Positions 30,881-37,606 of a stretch of 44,220 nucleotides of DNA are shown here, piece by piece. Position 1 is the first letter of the stretch; each line of letters begins with the position of its first letter. The translations under genes and the position numbers were made by a program. The notes under the pieces were generated by a model. The model saw only the letters and a program-made list of their open reading frames with translations. It did no database searches and was not told the DNA's origin. Origin of the DNA: a virus; the IMG/VR virus record IMGVR_UViG_3300021425_002236, positions 1-44,220 of that record. The stretch is one strand, 5' to 3'.

Positions 30881-32632
30881 TTATGAACGTGATTCAATTG
30901 TAAAGTCTAAAGTTGCATCGTTGTTGATAGTATTATAGCATTCTATGTATGCTGTGTCAACTCCTAATGCACCTGAAACGTTTACTAAATGTCCAGAAAA
31001 GACTATTGATTCTCCGTAGGTAGTAACTAGCCCTGTCGCATCATAATCATCAGTAACTTTAATAGTATCATCTTCTCTGTTGATATCTACTGTAAGTACT
31101 CCTGTACGTGTAAAGTTTACTGTTACATTATATACATAACGTATTTTAAACTGCCTTGTTTCGTTTGCTGGCAATCTAAAACTAGTAACTTCATTGTTTG
31201 GAGTATAAGTTAATGGTATAGTATTCACTACGTTGCTAGTTGAAATAAATGATCCTTCTATTTCGGGGATATAAGGAACTGTGTCTTCGTCATAGTTTGG
31301 ATAGTTAGATGATGATGTATTAACAGTAACAAAAGTTGTTCCATAAGAAAGATCCTGTGTACGTTGGAACCAATCATCTGTTGACACATTACCTTGTGTT
31401 TCAAACTTAACAATACTTGTAACCGCTGTTGTACTTGAACCGCCGTCATTACCTACTTTGTGATATGTATTATCAAGTGATTTATTGTTAACACCCTTTG
31501 CTACCCAAACACCTTGTTTAAAAACATCATCCATTATACTGTTTTTAATAACAGTATTTGTAGGTCCGTATGCTTGTCCTTCTGCAATCTTATCTGCTAA
31601 GTTACTTGGAGTTACAGCAGGCATGTTCTTGCCTAATACAACACCATAACCGCAATTAAATACGTCTAGGTTATCAAATGTATTATCATAAATGTCATAT
31701 GAGCTAGTTACAGCCTCAGACAAGTTTTCTATCTTAATATTATTAAATGTATTGTTTTTTGATGGATAAGAAGAACTTTGGATACTTCTAATATCAAATC
31801 CTGCTTCTCCAGTATTTACAGTATAGTTAGAACTTGTTCCCCACTGTCCTGATAATTTTAAGTTTCTAAACACACTGTCTTTGATACTTGTTAGTTCGAA
31901 AATGTTCTTTTGTATCGTTATAGCAGCACCGTCTAGATCAACCAAACTGTGTTTAAATGTAAACCCATCAACAACAACACCTCGTGTTTGTTTTAGTTGA
32001 CTGTTTTCAAAAAGAGTAGTTGTATCATAAACCATTACATCAGTACCAGGACTAAAAGCACTAGCACTTGTAACGTTTGTGAAAATTGGATTGTTTGAGC
32101 ATTGGATTATTTCTGTGCCATCTACTCCTGCACCGTATAGTTTAGCAAAAGGAGGAAGTTTCAAACTGTTTGTAATTTTATATGAGCCTGCACCAAAATG
32201 TAATTCAACTCTGCTTTCAGCATTTACTTTATCTGAGTTTAAAAACAGTTGATCTATTGCACGTTGTATTGCTACTGTGTCGTCAGTTGTATTGTCGCCT
32301 TTTGCTCCAAAGTCTGCAACATATACAATGTCATCCATCTTACTTTGTAGTGTACGTTTAATTGGGGAGTTATCAGTAGCACCTGTTTGAATTAATGCAT
32401 CGTCTGTTTTGTAAGTATACTGTTCTGCAAAACTAAACAAGTTAGTATGTTCAGTTAAAATCTCTGTATTACCTACGCTAGGTGCACCTTCAGCAACCGA
32501 ACCGTTACCAATGTAAAGCTCTTGCGAGTCCACAGCCCAACCCATTTCACCGCTTGCTAATTGCGGTAAACCCGATCCGGAATTTTTCTTACCTCTTCTA
32601 AGTTGTATACGACTGATTTGGACTACGGCCAT
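30881..32632 (-). CDS. Tail fibre/spike protein with pectate-lyase-fold domain
   Basis: This 583-residue protein begins with a short fibre attachment domain (RIQLRRGKKN...LPQLASGEMGWAVDSQELYIGNGS), related to the N-terminus of the giant fibre. Residues about 105-420 form a Pectate_lyase_3-like beta helix (VADFGAKGDNTTDDTVAIQRAID, LPPFAKLYGAGVDGTEI). The last 150 residues are a beta-rich domain. It may bind or cut a surface glycan. The ribosome site GGAG and a late core (32661-32668) are well placed. Confidence 0.88.
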   Translation of the reverse strand: MAVVQISRIQLRRGKKNSGSGLPQLASGEMGWAVDSQELYIGNGSVAEGAPSVGNTEILTEHTNLFSFAEQYTYKTDDALIQTGATDNSPIKRTLQSKMDDIVYVADFGAKGDNTTDDTVAIQRAIDQLFLNSDKVNAESRVELHFGAGSYKITNSLKLPPFAKLYGAGVDGTEIIQCSNNPIFTNVTSASAFSPGTDVMVYDTTTLFENSQLKQTRGVVVDGFTFKHSLVDLDGAAITIQKNIFELTSIKDSVFRNLKLSGQWGTSSNYTVNTGEAGFDIRSIQSSSYPSKNNTFNNIKIENLSEAVTSSYDIYDNTFDNLDVFNCGYGVVLGKNMPAVTPSNLADKIAEGQAYGPTNTVIKNSIMDDVFKQGVWVAKGVNNKSLDNTYHKVGNDGGSSTTAVTSIVKFETQGNVSTDDWFQRTQDLSYGTTFVTVNTSSSNYPNYDEDTVPYIPEIEGSFISTSNVVNTIPLTYTPNNEVTSFRLPANETRQFKIRYVYNVTVNFTRTGVLTVDINREDDTIKVTDDYDATGLVTTYGESIVFSGHLVNVSGALGVDTAYIECYNTINNDATLDFTIESRS

Positions 32633-32660
32633 GTTATAATCTCCAATATGTTCTTATACA

Positions 32661-32668
32661 TATTTATC
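32661..32668 (-). promoter_or_regulatory. T4-type late promoter core
   Basis: The minus strand reads GATAAATA about 29 nt before the fibre gene at 32632. Confidence 0.55.
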
Positions 32669-32680
32669 TGTTAGACATAG

Positions 32681-33385
32681 TTACTGTTGTTTCTCGTAGT
32701 ACTGATATACCCTATTATACCATTCTTCGCGCCATTCGTCGTATTCATGTGGCCAAAGATCAAACTGTTGATAAGTTTCGCCGCCTAATTCCATACTATG
32801 ATCGCCTCGACTACACATAAACACATGTCCTTCACGTATATTAGTTCCGTAAATTTCGTTATGTGCTTCTGCGTATGCAACCATTTGCAAATAGTAATCA
32901 ACTACCCATTCTTGCTTCTTGGGTTTATTTGTTTGTTTGAAATCCATAATACAAGGATTTCCTTTGTATTGTCCTACAAGGTCAGTTGTGCCTGCATACA
33001 TCTGTGGCATATATAAATTAACTTCACTACCCCATATTTCATCTACGTCTCCCATGGCTTTGTCACGTATTACTTCTGCCATACGATGAGCTTTAATAGC
33101 AAAGGGGTTACTGCCCGGAGTTGGCCATTCACCAAACTCAATGTAGTCTTCTAGGTACTTGTGCATTCTAGTACCTACGCCTGCAGCTTCTGTAGTTATT
33201 TCTCTTGCTTTTGTTTCGCCTACTCTTTTGCGCCAAGCAATAAGGTGTGTCTTGTCTTTAGTGGCGTCTAAGATTGTTGTAACGCTCGCTACAGCGTTTC
33301 CATCTGGTGTTGCATACAAACGCTTACCATTTACTTCTTTTCGTGATATAGGCTTATAGCCATATCGATCAATTATTAATGACAT
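32681..33385 (-). CDS. PD-(D/E)XK exonuclease, RecB-like
   Basis: This 234-residue protein has the nuclease core: MHKYLEDYI helix, then Asp in YAGTTDLVGQYKGNPCIMDFKQTNK (active-site D and D-x-K) and the QMVAYAEAHNE helix (Q-x-x-x-Y). These features are shared by phage exonucleases and RecB/Cas4-type nucleases, so it could process DNA ends in recombination or packaging, or break down host DNA. The N-terminus carries a short beta region. The ribosome site is weak (GGA), and the upstream nfu gene ends 15 bases away. Confidence 0.87.
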   Translation of the reverse strand: MSLIIDRYGYKPISRKEVNGKRLYATPDGNAVASVTTILDATKDKTHLIAWRKRVGETKAREITTEAAGVGTRMHKYLEDYIEFGEWPTPGSNPFAIKAHRMAEVIRDKAMGDVDEIWGSEVNLYMPQMYAGTTDLVGQYKGNPCIMDFKQTNKPKKQEWVVDYYLQMVAYAEAHNEIYGTNIREGHVFMCSRGDHSMELGGETYQQFDLWPHEYDEWREEWYNRVYQYYEKQQ

Positions 33386-33400
33386 GTATTTTAAATTCCG

Positions 33401-33679
33401 TTATGTGTAATATGGGTCAACAGTACTGTTTTCTTCGTCTTCTGATATGATTTCTGTTACTTCTGGAACATAATGTTTCATCATGTTTTCTATTCCAAAT
33501 TTAATAGTAGTAGTACTGCCGGCGCAACCTGAACAAGCACCTGCCATTTGTAGTTTTAATTTACCATCGTCGTATGAAATAAAGTTAACAAACCCACCGT
33601 GATGACTTACGGCTGGAGCAACTCGTGTTTCCAGTATGTCTTTTATTTGTGTAATGATTTCGTCGTTGGATCTAGTCAT
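33401..33679 (-). CDS. Nfu/NifU C-terminal-type iron-sulfur scaffold protein
   Basis: This 92-residue protein matches the NifU C-terminal domain, which holds and passes a 4Fe-4S cluster using a C-x-x-C pair: Cys49 and Cys52 in AGACSGCAGSTTTIKFGIE. It lacks the extra N-terminal domain of NfuA. It has its own sigma70-type promoter and ribosome site (AGGAAAAC). Ferredoxin-linked enzymes here (bilin reductase, heme oxygenase) need Fe-S donors, and the nuclease gene downstream might carry a cluster, but the client is unknown. Confidence 0.92.
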   Translation of the reverse strand: MTRSNDEIITQIKDILETRVAPAVSHHGGFVNFISYDDGKLKLQMAGACSGCAGSTTTIKFGIENMMKHYVPEVTEIISEDEENSTVDPYYT

Positions 33680-33699
33680 ATAGTTTTCCTATTCGTTAT

Positions 33700-33728
33700 A
33701 GTATACTATACATTTATACGATTGTCAA
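33700..33728 (-). promoter_or_regulatory. Sigma70-type promoter for nfu
   Basis: TTGACA (33723-33728) and TATACT (33700-33705) are 17 bases apart, about 25 nt before the nfu start. Confidence 0.75.
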
Positions 33729-33732
33729 CCAA

Positions 33733-34062
33733 TTATCTACGTGCTTTGGTTGCTCTCTTTGCCATTTGACTAATAGAATCACTGCCGTTATCGTCCTGCG
33801 GTGCTAGTCCTGTTTCTTCTTGTTCTTCAGTATCTAGAGTAACTTTTTCTTGATCAAAGTTTTTAATCATTCTTTGGATACTAGGATTTGAATCGTATAC
33901 TTGCTTAAAGGAGCCGTAACTAAATTGTTCTGCTCCTGAGTTAGACATTAATTGATTAAGTTTGTCGAATGATAAAGTAACTGATTCGCCGGCTAAGTCT
34001 GCATCTTGTAGAATGTTTCTTAAGACTAACGCAAGTTTATTAGAAGCATTAGCCTCTGTTAC
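33733..34062 (-). CDS. Frameshift extension of the 34059-34931 protein (or broken separate gene)
   Basis: This 109-residue frame is open from the A9 run at the end of the preceding gene and reads VTEANASNKLALVLRNILQD...MSNSGAEQFSYG..., continuing to a Lys/Arg end. The only ATG (33948) is 38 codons into it and has no ribosome site. The preceding gene ends TCA AAA AAA AAG TAA. A -1 slip on A_AAA_AAG leads directly into GTA ACA GAG, this frame. The fused protein would have 399 residues. A 6-bp hairpin (34042-34057, AGAGGC/GCTTCT with one G-U) starts four bases after the slip site. Alternatives are an assembly error in the A run, or initiation at 33948 giving a 71-residue protein. Confidence 0.65.
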   Translation of the reverse strand, partial: VTEANASNKLALVLRNILQDADLAGESVTLSFDKLNQLMSNSGAEQFSYGSFKQVYDSNPSIQRMIKNFDQEKVTLDTEEQEETGLAPQDDNGSDSISQMAKRATKARR

Positions 34063-34071
34063 TTTTTTTTT
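34042..34071 (-). promoter_or_regulatory. Candidate -1 ribosomal frameshift signal
   Basis: The slippery heptamer A AAA AAG in the zero frame is directly followed by TAA, with a small hairpin (stem 34042-34047/34052-34057) close downstream. A weak AGG lies about 13 bases upstream, where internal Shine-Dalgarno stimulators usually sit. Confidence 0.55.
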
Positions 34072-34931
34072 GAAAGAATAGTACCTAACTTTCTGCTTCT
34101 TTCTACGCTTTCACGCTTCATACGTCCAGCTTCTTCTTCACCACCTGCGGCAGTTTCGTCTGCACTAAAGTCGTCTTCTACTTCAGCATCAACTTCTGCA
34201 TCAACATCAACTTCTGCATCAACTGGTGCGTCAGCATCTAGCTCTGCTTCTTCGTCGCCCATTGGTGTTGGCATGTCGCCTTCGCCTGTTAGTAATGTAA
34301 CACCACCTGTTAGTGCTTCACGTGTACCTTCTAGTGAAGTGTAAAGTGCTTCTAATGATGGTTTAACTAAATTAACAAATGCTTCTGATTTCTCAGAACC
34401 CATTTCGTCTCTAATACTATCAGCAAGTTCTAACATTGACTCAGTTTGCATTTCTGCGGTGTCTTCCATCCAACCTGTAATTTTATCTACCATATCTTTG
34501 GAAGCCATTACAAGCTCTGCTGATTCTTCAGCACCTTCGGTTACTACTGACTCATCTGTTTTCTTTTTTGCTTCTTTGTCTTTAATGGCTTTTTTCATTG
34601 GTTCTTTTTTGTCGCCATCTTTGTCCATATCTAAGAAGTCTGGTTTTGCTTTCTTTTCTTCTAACTCAGTTTCAACAACATCACTACGCTCGCCAATTGC
34701 GGCATTCAAAACGTCAAGGAAGAGTTTTGACTTTTGATATTCTTCTGTATGTACTGTGCTGAAACCTTCGTTGGTTTCTACTTGACTAAGACTTGTACGT
34801 ACTCTATTACGTGCATCTTGAAGTTGTTCTGTTGTGAAAGCGTCGATGTCAATGCGACTACCGAACTTCTTTGCTAGGCTTTCGTTTAACGACTGAGCCG
34901 TTATTGGTTTTGAAATTTCTCTAATATTCAT
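34059..34931 (-). CDS. Acidic structural/scaffold-type protein with capsid-targeting-like N-terminus
   Basis: This 290-residue protein begins MNIREISKPITAQSLNES. It has L-N-E and I-R-E sites within the first 20 residues, as expected for prohead protease cleavage. The middle has PDFLDMDKDGDKKEPMKKAIKDKEAKKK, and the C-terminal half is very acidic (Asp/Glu/Ala repeats DVDAEVDAEVEDD). T4-like marine phages carry related proteins, perhaps scaffold or prohead core parts; the exact role is not known to me. A late core (34972-34980) and AGGAAG precede it. The stop sits next to a slippery A run that may extend the protein. Confidence 0.8.
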   Translation of the reverse strand: MNIREISKPITAQSLNESLAKKFGSRIDIDAFTTEQLQDARNRVRTSLSQVETNEGFSTVHTEEYQKSKLFLDVLNAAIGERSDVVETELEEKKAKPDFLDMDKDGDKKEPMKKAIKDKEAKKKTDESVVTEGAEESAELVMASKDMVDKITGWMEDTAEMQTESMLELADSIRDEMGSEKSEAFVNLVKPSLEALYTSLEGTREALTGGVTLLTGEGDMPTPMGDEEAELDADAPVDAEVDVDAEVDAEVEDDFSADETAAGGEEEAGRMKRESVERSRKLGTILSKKK

Positions 34932-34971
34932 GTTCTCTTCCTATTGTTGAACCTGTATAAGTTTGTTATAG

Positions 34972-34980
34972 TTATTTATC
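34972..34980 (-). promoter_or_regulatory. T4-type late promoter core
   Basis: The minus strand reads GATAAATAA about 42 nt before the gene at 34931. Confidence 0.5.
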
Positions 34981-35415
34981 TCAGTAATAGATATAACTAT
35001 CCAAAAGCTCTTTGGCTTCTCTTGTTTTTGTTGCCGCTAAATCGTACCGTGTTATGGCTACAAATTTGCGAACTTCTTCTTTTGTAGTTTTAATGGTGTG
35101 TTTATAAAATACAGCATCATTAAAGTTCCTTGCAATTATATTATCAAGGCGTTCTATTTCTTTAAGATCTCTTGTATCACCAGTAAGTAAAGTTTTTGCA
35201 AGTGCTACAGCAGATGTTTTACAAAAGGTATTTGCTACTTGTTTATTATCTTTAGTATCGTATACTAAAAAGAAGCCTTTTTTGTTTTCACGTACTACGT
35301 ATCTACCAATCCTTATACTGTTACCTTTCACATAAGGAAAGTAACTTGTATCAAGTTGCTTATTGATTAGATCTTCTAATTCACTTCCTAGTTTTTCTTT
35401 AGTAAATTTTATCAT
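34981..35415 (-). CDS. Conserved hypothetical protein in the structural block
   Basis: This 144-residue protein reads MIKFTKEKLGSELEDLINKQLDTSYFPYVKGNSIRIGRYVV in its first part, then mixed helices rich in Lys/Arg/Asp. The N-terminus is not an obvious protease-site leader, although Glu-rich. It overlaps the end of the upstream gene by 17 bases and has GGTGGT as a ribosome site. Function unknown; location points to a virion or assembly role. Confidence 0.75.
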   Translation of the reverse strand: MIKFTKEKLGSELEDLINKQLDTSYFPYVKGNSIRIGRYVVRENKKGFFLVYDTKDNKQVANTFCKTSAVALAKTLLTGDTRDLKEIERLDNIIARNFNDAVFYKHTIKTTKEEVRKFVAITRYDLAATKTREAKELLDSYIYY

Positions 35416-35611
35416 TAACCACCACCAGTATAGAACCCTTATTGTACACTTTACTTACTATACTTTTACGTATCAGCCCTTCAATTATGAATTGTTCTCT
35501 CTCTGAAAAACTACTGAAGGGTCTAATATCTGTATCCATGTATTCTAGAAGTTTCTTTTCTTCATTAGATACGGAAATAGTAAACTCCGATATTAATTGA
35601 TTCAATTTCAT
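35399..35611 (-). CDS. Small capsid-cargo-like protein
   Basis: This 70-residue protein begins MKLNQLISEFTISVSNEEKKLLEYM. The L-I-S-E stretch at residues 6-9 resembles a cleaved targeting leader. The rest is short helices (EREQFIIEGLIRKSIV) and strands. Its ATG lies within the last codons of the preceding gene, overlapping it by four bases (ATGA), with AAGG upstream. Function unknown; grouped with the cargo set by leader and place. Confidence 0.7.
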   Translation of the reverse strand: MKLNQLISEFTISVSNEEKKLLEYMDTDIRPFSSFSEREQFIIEGLIRKSIVSKVYNKGSILVVVNDKIY

Positions 35612-36078
35612 TGTACTAAACCTTGTATAACTGAATCTAATTCTTTTTGTTTGTGTACTGTTTTGATTGGTTCGCCTGGTTTTGGCTTAGGATTGGCTAA
35701 TGTTACTTCATCGCCCTTAACATCGTCAATCTTAAAGTTTTGAGCTTTTCCACTACTATCAGGAATTGGTAGTTCCATTCCTTTTTTAAGTATGCTCTTT
35801 TTTAGTGTGGCTGCATTTTTAGCTGCTATCTTAGCTGCAAGGCCTTTGCCTGCACCTTGAGCACCATCAACAGCCGCGGCTCCTACTTTCTTTGCCGCTG
35901 ATGCACCGGCTTTGGCTGCTCCTTTTGCAAGACCTCCTGCGGCTTTTGCCGCCATACCGCCTATTGCTCTGGCTGCCATGCCAATTGCTGGAAGAACTTC
36001 ATCTATCTGTTGTTCTGATAGATTATGATTTTTAATTACGTTTTCTAATGCTTCGTTTTTAAACTCATCAAATTTCAT
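35608..36078 (-). CDS. Ala/Gly-rich protein with glycine-zipper-like segment
   Basis: This 156-residue protein begins MKFDEFKNEALENVIKNHNL and then has a long Ala/Gly stretch (AIGMAARAIGGMAAKAAGGLAKGAAKAGASAAKK), which could insert into or cross membranes after injection, or pack as a glycine zipper. The end is a small beta domain (FKIDDVKGDEVTLANP). The leader has A-L-E near residue 11, compatible with protease cutting. AAGGAAG precedes the ATG. A membrane-active ejection protein is a reasonable guess, not proven. Confidence 0.7.
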   Translation of the reverse strand: MKFDEFKNEALENVIKNHNLSEQQIDEVLPAIGMAARAIGGMAAKAAGGLAKGAAKAGASAAKKVGAAAVDGAQGAGKGLAAKIAAKNAATLKKSILKKGMELPIPDSSGKAQNFKIDDVKGDEVTLANPKPKPGEPIKTVHKQKELDSVIQGLVQ

Positions 36079-36410
36079 TTTATCTTCCTTCTTTTTGAAG
36101 TTGAACGTTTTTTAGGTTTCATTTTGCTACGATAGTGAACATTTAGTCTCGATAAACGTTGACTTGCAGCACCTGTTGCTCTACGTCTTCCTGTTTTAAA
36201 CGACATAACAGACCCACGTTTTCTCTTAGTCGTTTTCATTGTTGAAGATTTTTTAACATTACGCGGAGCAGTACAAGTTGTCGGACTAGCAACAATCCTA
36301 CCTTTTCTTGTACCAGAAGTACAACGATATTTACGGACATTTTTACCGTCCTTACGTCCCATAATTTGAACGTATGATTCTTCAATATCTTGTAGCTCTA
36401 CGTATCTCAT
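36075..36410 (-). CDS. Basic DNA-binding-type capsid protein, paralogue A
   Basis: This 111-residue protein has an acidic leader (MRYVELQDIEES, with I-E-E before Ser) followed by a very basic body: RKDGKNVRKYRCTSGTRKGRIVASPTTCTAPRNVKK and many Lys/Arg to the end. It shares the R-K-Y-R-C...G-R-x-G-R-I-V...C-x-A-P-x-N-x-K-K pattern with the next gene. The leader probably is removed in the capsid, leaving a histone-like protein that binds packaged DNA. Two conserved cysteines could bind metal. It overlaps both neighbours by four bases (ATGA). Confidence 0.8.
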   Translation of the reverse strand: MRYVELQDIEESYVQIMGRKDGKNVRKYRCTSGTRKGRIVASPTTCTAPRNVKKSSTMKTTKRKRGSVMSFKTGRRRATGAASQRLSRLNVHYRSKMKPKKRSTSKRRKIK

Positions 36411-36709
36411 CTTCTTGTCATTCTATTTAATCTTTGAACTGCCTTTGAAGCTCTGTTTGTGCGTTTAGTACGTTTTGCTTTACGCATCATTCTTGCACCT
36501 AGTTTAGCTCTAGTCTTTTTCATTTGCATACGCTTCTTCATGTTAGGCGCTGCAAAACATTGTGCTATTTTTGAGACTATTCTTCCATGCCTTTTACCTC
36601 CGGAACATCGATACTTGCGTACTACTTTGTTTCCTGAGCGAGCCCAGATCTGTTTTTCATCTAAATCTGTTTCTATTTCGGGTGTGGTTGTAATTTCTCT
36701 TAATAACAT
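36407..36709 (-). CDS. Basic DNA-binding-type capsid protein, paralogue B
   Basis: This 100-residue protein begins MLLREITTTPEIETDLDEKQIW, with L-D-E before Lys, then carries the same module as its neighbour: KVVRKYRCSGGKRHGRIV...C.AAPNMKKRMQMKKTRAKLGARMM and a Lys/Arg/Thr tail. The two look like a tandem duplication. No ribosome site is visible; a late core ends eight bases before the ATG, so the transcript may start at or next to the ATG. Role is likely DNA condensation or ejection with the genome. Confidence 0.78.
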   Translation of the reverse strand: MLLREITTTPEIETDLDEKQIWARSGNKVVRKYRCSGGKRHGRIVSKIAQCFAAPNMKKRMQMKKTRAKLGARMMRKAKRTKRTNRASKAVQRLNRMTRR

Positions 36710-36716
36710 AACAATG

Positions 36717-36725
36717 TTATTTATC
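36717..36725 (-). promoter_or_regulatory. T4-type late promoter core very close to a start codon
   Basis: The minus strand reads GATAAATAA, leaving eight bases to the ATG at 36709. Usual late-promoter spacing would give a nearly leaderless message. Confidence 0.5.
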
Positions 36726-36728
36726 GAG

Positions 36729-36965
36729 TTAGGATACGTTTAATAATATAACGACTATTGTTGAAAGTAAACCAGCTACGATTGTGCCGGCTGTTCCGAT
36801 AAGCACCTTAGTCATTGACTTCTGACCTTCAGTAATATCTTTATGAATGTGTTCGACTTTTTCTTCTATTTTAGAAAGACGTCTTTCTAAAACCTCATAC
36901 CTCTGCTGACACAAGTCAACATGTGCTTCTAGGTTTTCTCTTTCTAAATCGGTGGTCTTCGCCAT
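36729..36965 (-). CDS. Coiled-coil plus membrane-anchor protein, XhlA/holin-accessory-like
   Basis: With the ATG at 36965 this has 78 residues; a GTG eight codons earlier is less likely. It has a long heptad coiled coil (EVLERRLSKIEEKVEHIHKDI) followed by a C-terminal membrane helix (VLIGTAGTIVAGLLSTIVVILL). This layout resembles XhlA-type haemolysin/holin-accessory proteins. It may oligomerise at the inner membrane. The ribosome site is purine-rich but weak (AGAGAGA). Confidence 0.72.
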   Translation of the reverse strand: MAKTTDLERENLEAHVDLCQQRYEVLERRLSKIEEKVEHIHKDITEGQKSMTKVLIGTAGTIVAGLLSTIVVILLNVS

Positions 36966-36987
36966 TTTATTCTTATCTCTCTGTAAC

Positions 36988-37004
36988 ACCTACGCTCCGC
37001 AGGT
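36988..37004 (-). promoter_or_regulatory. Leader hairpin with GAG loop, upstream of the coiled-coil gene
   Basis: The transcript folds ACCUGCG/CGUAGGU (one G-U) closing a GAG triloop. A similar hairpin with the same CGGAGCG tip is found at 37916-37930. Confidence 0.5.
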
Positions 37005-37081
37005 TGATTAAGTAAACTCTTGGTTGGCCTTAATGTGTTTTTTAGATGCCTAAAATGGTTGTGTATTTTTTGCCTTCAATT

Positions 37082-37090
37082 GTATTTATT
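37082..37090 (-). promoter_or_regulatory. Late-promoter core
   Basis: The minus strand reads AATAAATAC directly after the stop of the 37092-37505 gene, about 117 nt before the coiled-coil gene. Confidence 0.4.
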
Positions 37091-37091
37091 A

Positions 37092-37505
37092 CTACTCGGC
37101 CGATTCATTATCTACATACTTAAACGTGATATTTTTAGTCTTCTTGCCTGTAGTATCTAACACACTTGTATTTATCTTAATTGTTTCCATTAGGTCAGTT
37201 ATTACCGGAATAAGGTGGAAATCATTCTCTAACATATCAAGTGTTAAACCACCATAGTACTCTGTATTAAACCTAAATGTCCATACAGTATGTCTTCCTT
37301 TATATGCAGAACCAAAGCCTAAGTCCTCAACTTTATCTACCATTTTACTTGTAACTTCTATAGGTAAGCAATTAACTCTTAAACCAATTGTATTGATAAA
37401 AGTATTATAATTTTGTTGCTGATTTAGTTTACGTTTATCAGTACCTCTGTGAAGTCCTGTTTCAGTAATGTCAATTAGCGTCTTAATTGCGAACTCTTGC
37501 ATCAT
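37092..37505 (-). CDS. Conserved phage hypothetical protein, possibly leaderless
   Basis: This 137-residue protein begins MMQEFAIKTLIDITETGLHRG and has mixed strands and helices (GRHTVWTFRFNTEYYGGLTLDML, NITFKYVDNE). It resembles proteins of unknown function in T4-like marine phages. There is no ribosome site: the late core TTTAAATAC (37509-37517) ends four bases before the first ATG. With the usual promoter spacing the RNA would start near the second ATG (37502), so this may be a leaderless gene. Confidence 0.8.
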   Translation of the reverse strand: MMQEFAIKTLIDITETGLHRGTDKRKLNQQQNYNTFINTIGLRVNCLPIEVTSKMVDKVEDLGFGSAYKGRHTVWTFRFNTEYYGGLTLDMLENDFHLIPVITDLMETIKINTSVLDTTGKKTKNITFKYVDNESAE

Positions 37506-37508
37506 ACT

Positions 37509-37517
37509 GTATTTAAA
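37509..37517 (-). promoter_or_regulatory. Late promoter core abutting a start codon
   Basis: The minus strand reads TTTAAATAC, four bases before the double ATG. Confidence 0.5.
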
Positions 37518-37522
37518 CAGTC

Positions 37523-37555
37523 AAAAAAAAGCCCACTGTAAAAGTGAGCTTTTTA
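37523..37555 (-). terminator. Rho-independent terminator after the 92-residue gene
   Basis: The minus strand folds AAAGCTCACT/AGTGGGCTTT (one G-U) around a short loop, followed by a long T run. Confidence 0.88.
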
Positions 37556-37557
37556 GT

Positions 37558-37586
37558 GTGACGCCTGCCCGTAGGCCATAAGTCAC
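37558..37586 (-). other. Two-level hairpin in the 3' untranslated region
   Basis: An outer GTGAC/GTCAC stem encloses GCCT/AGGC with loop GCCCGT (plus-strand reading). It lies between the 92-residue gene and its terminator. Confidence 0.5.
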
Positions 37587-37606
37587 GTTCCTAATGGTAG
37601 CTAGGA

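Noticed and set aside
33733-33948. Independent 71-residue gene starting at 33948
   Set aside because: No ribosome site, and 38 protein-like codons precede the ATG in the same frame back to the slippery run. It is kept only as an alternative reading.
37558-37586. A tRNA gene suggested by nested stems
   Set aside because: There is no seven-pair acceptor stem, anticodon arm or T-loop; only two stacked hairpins.
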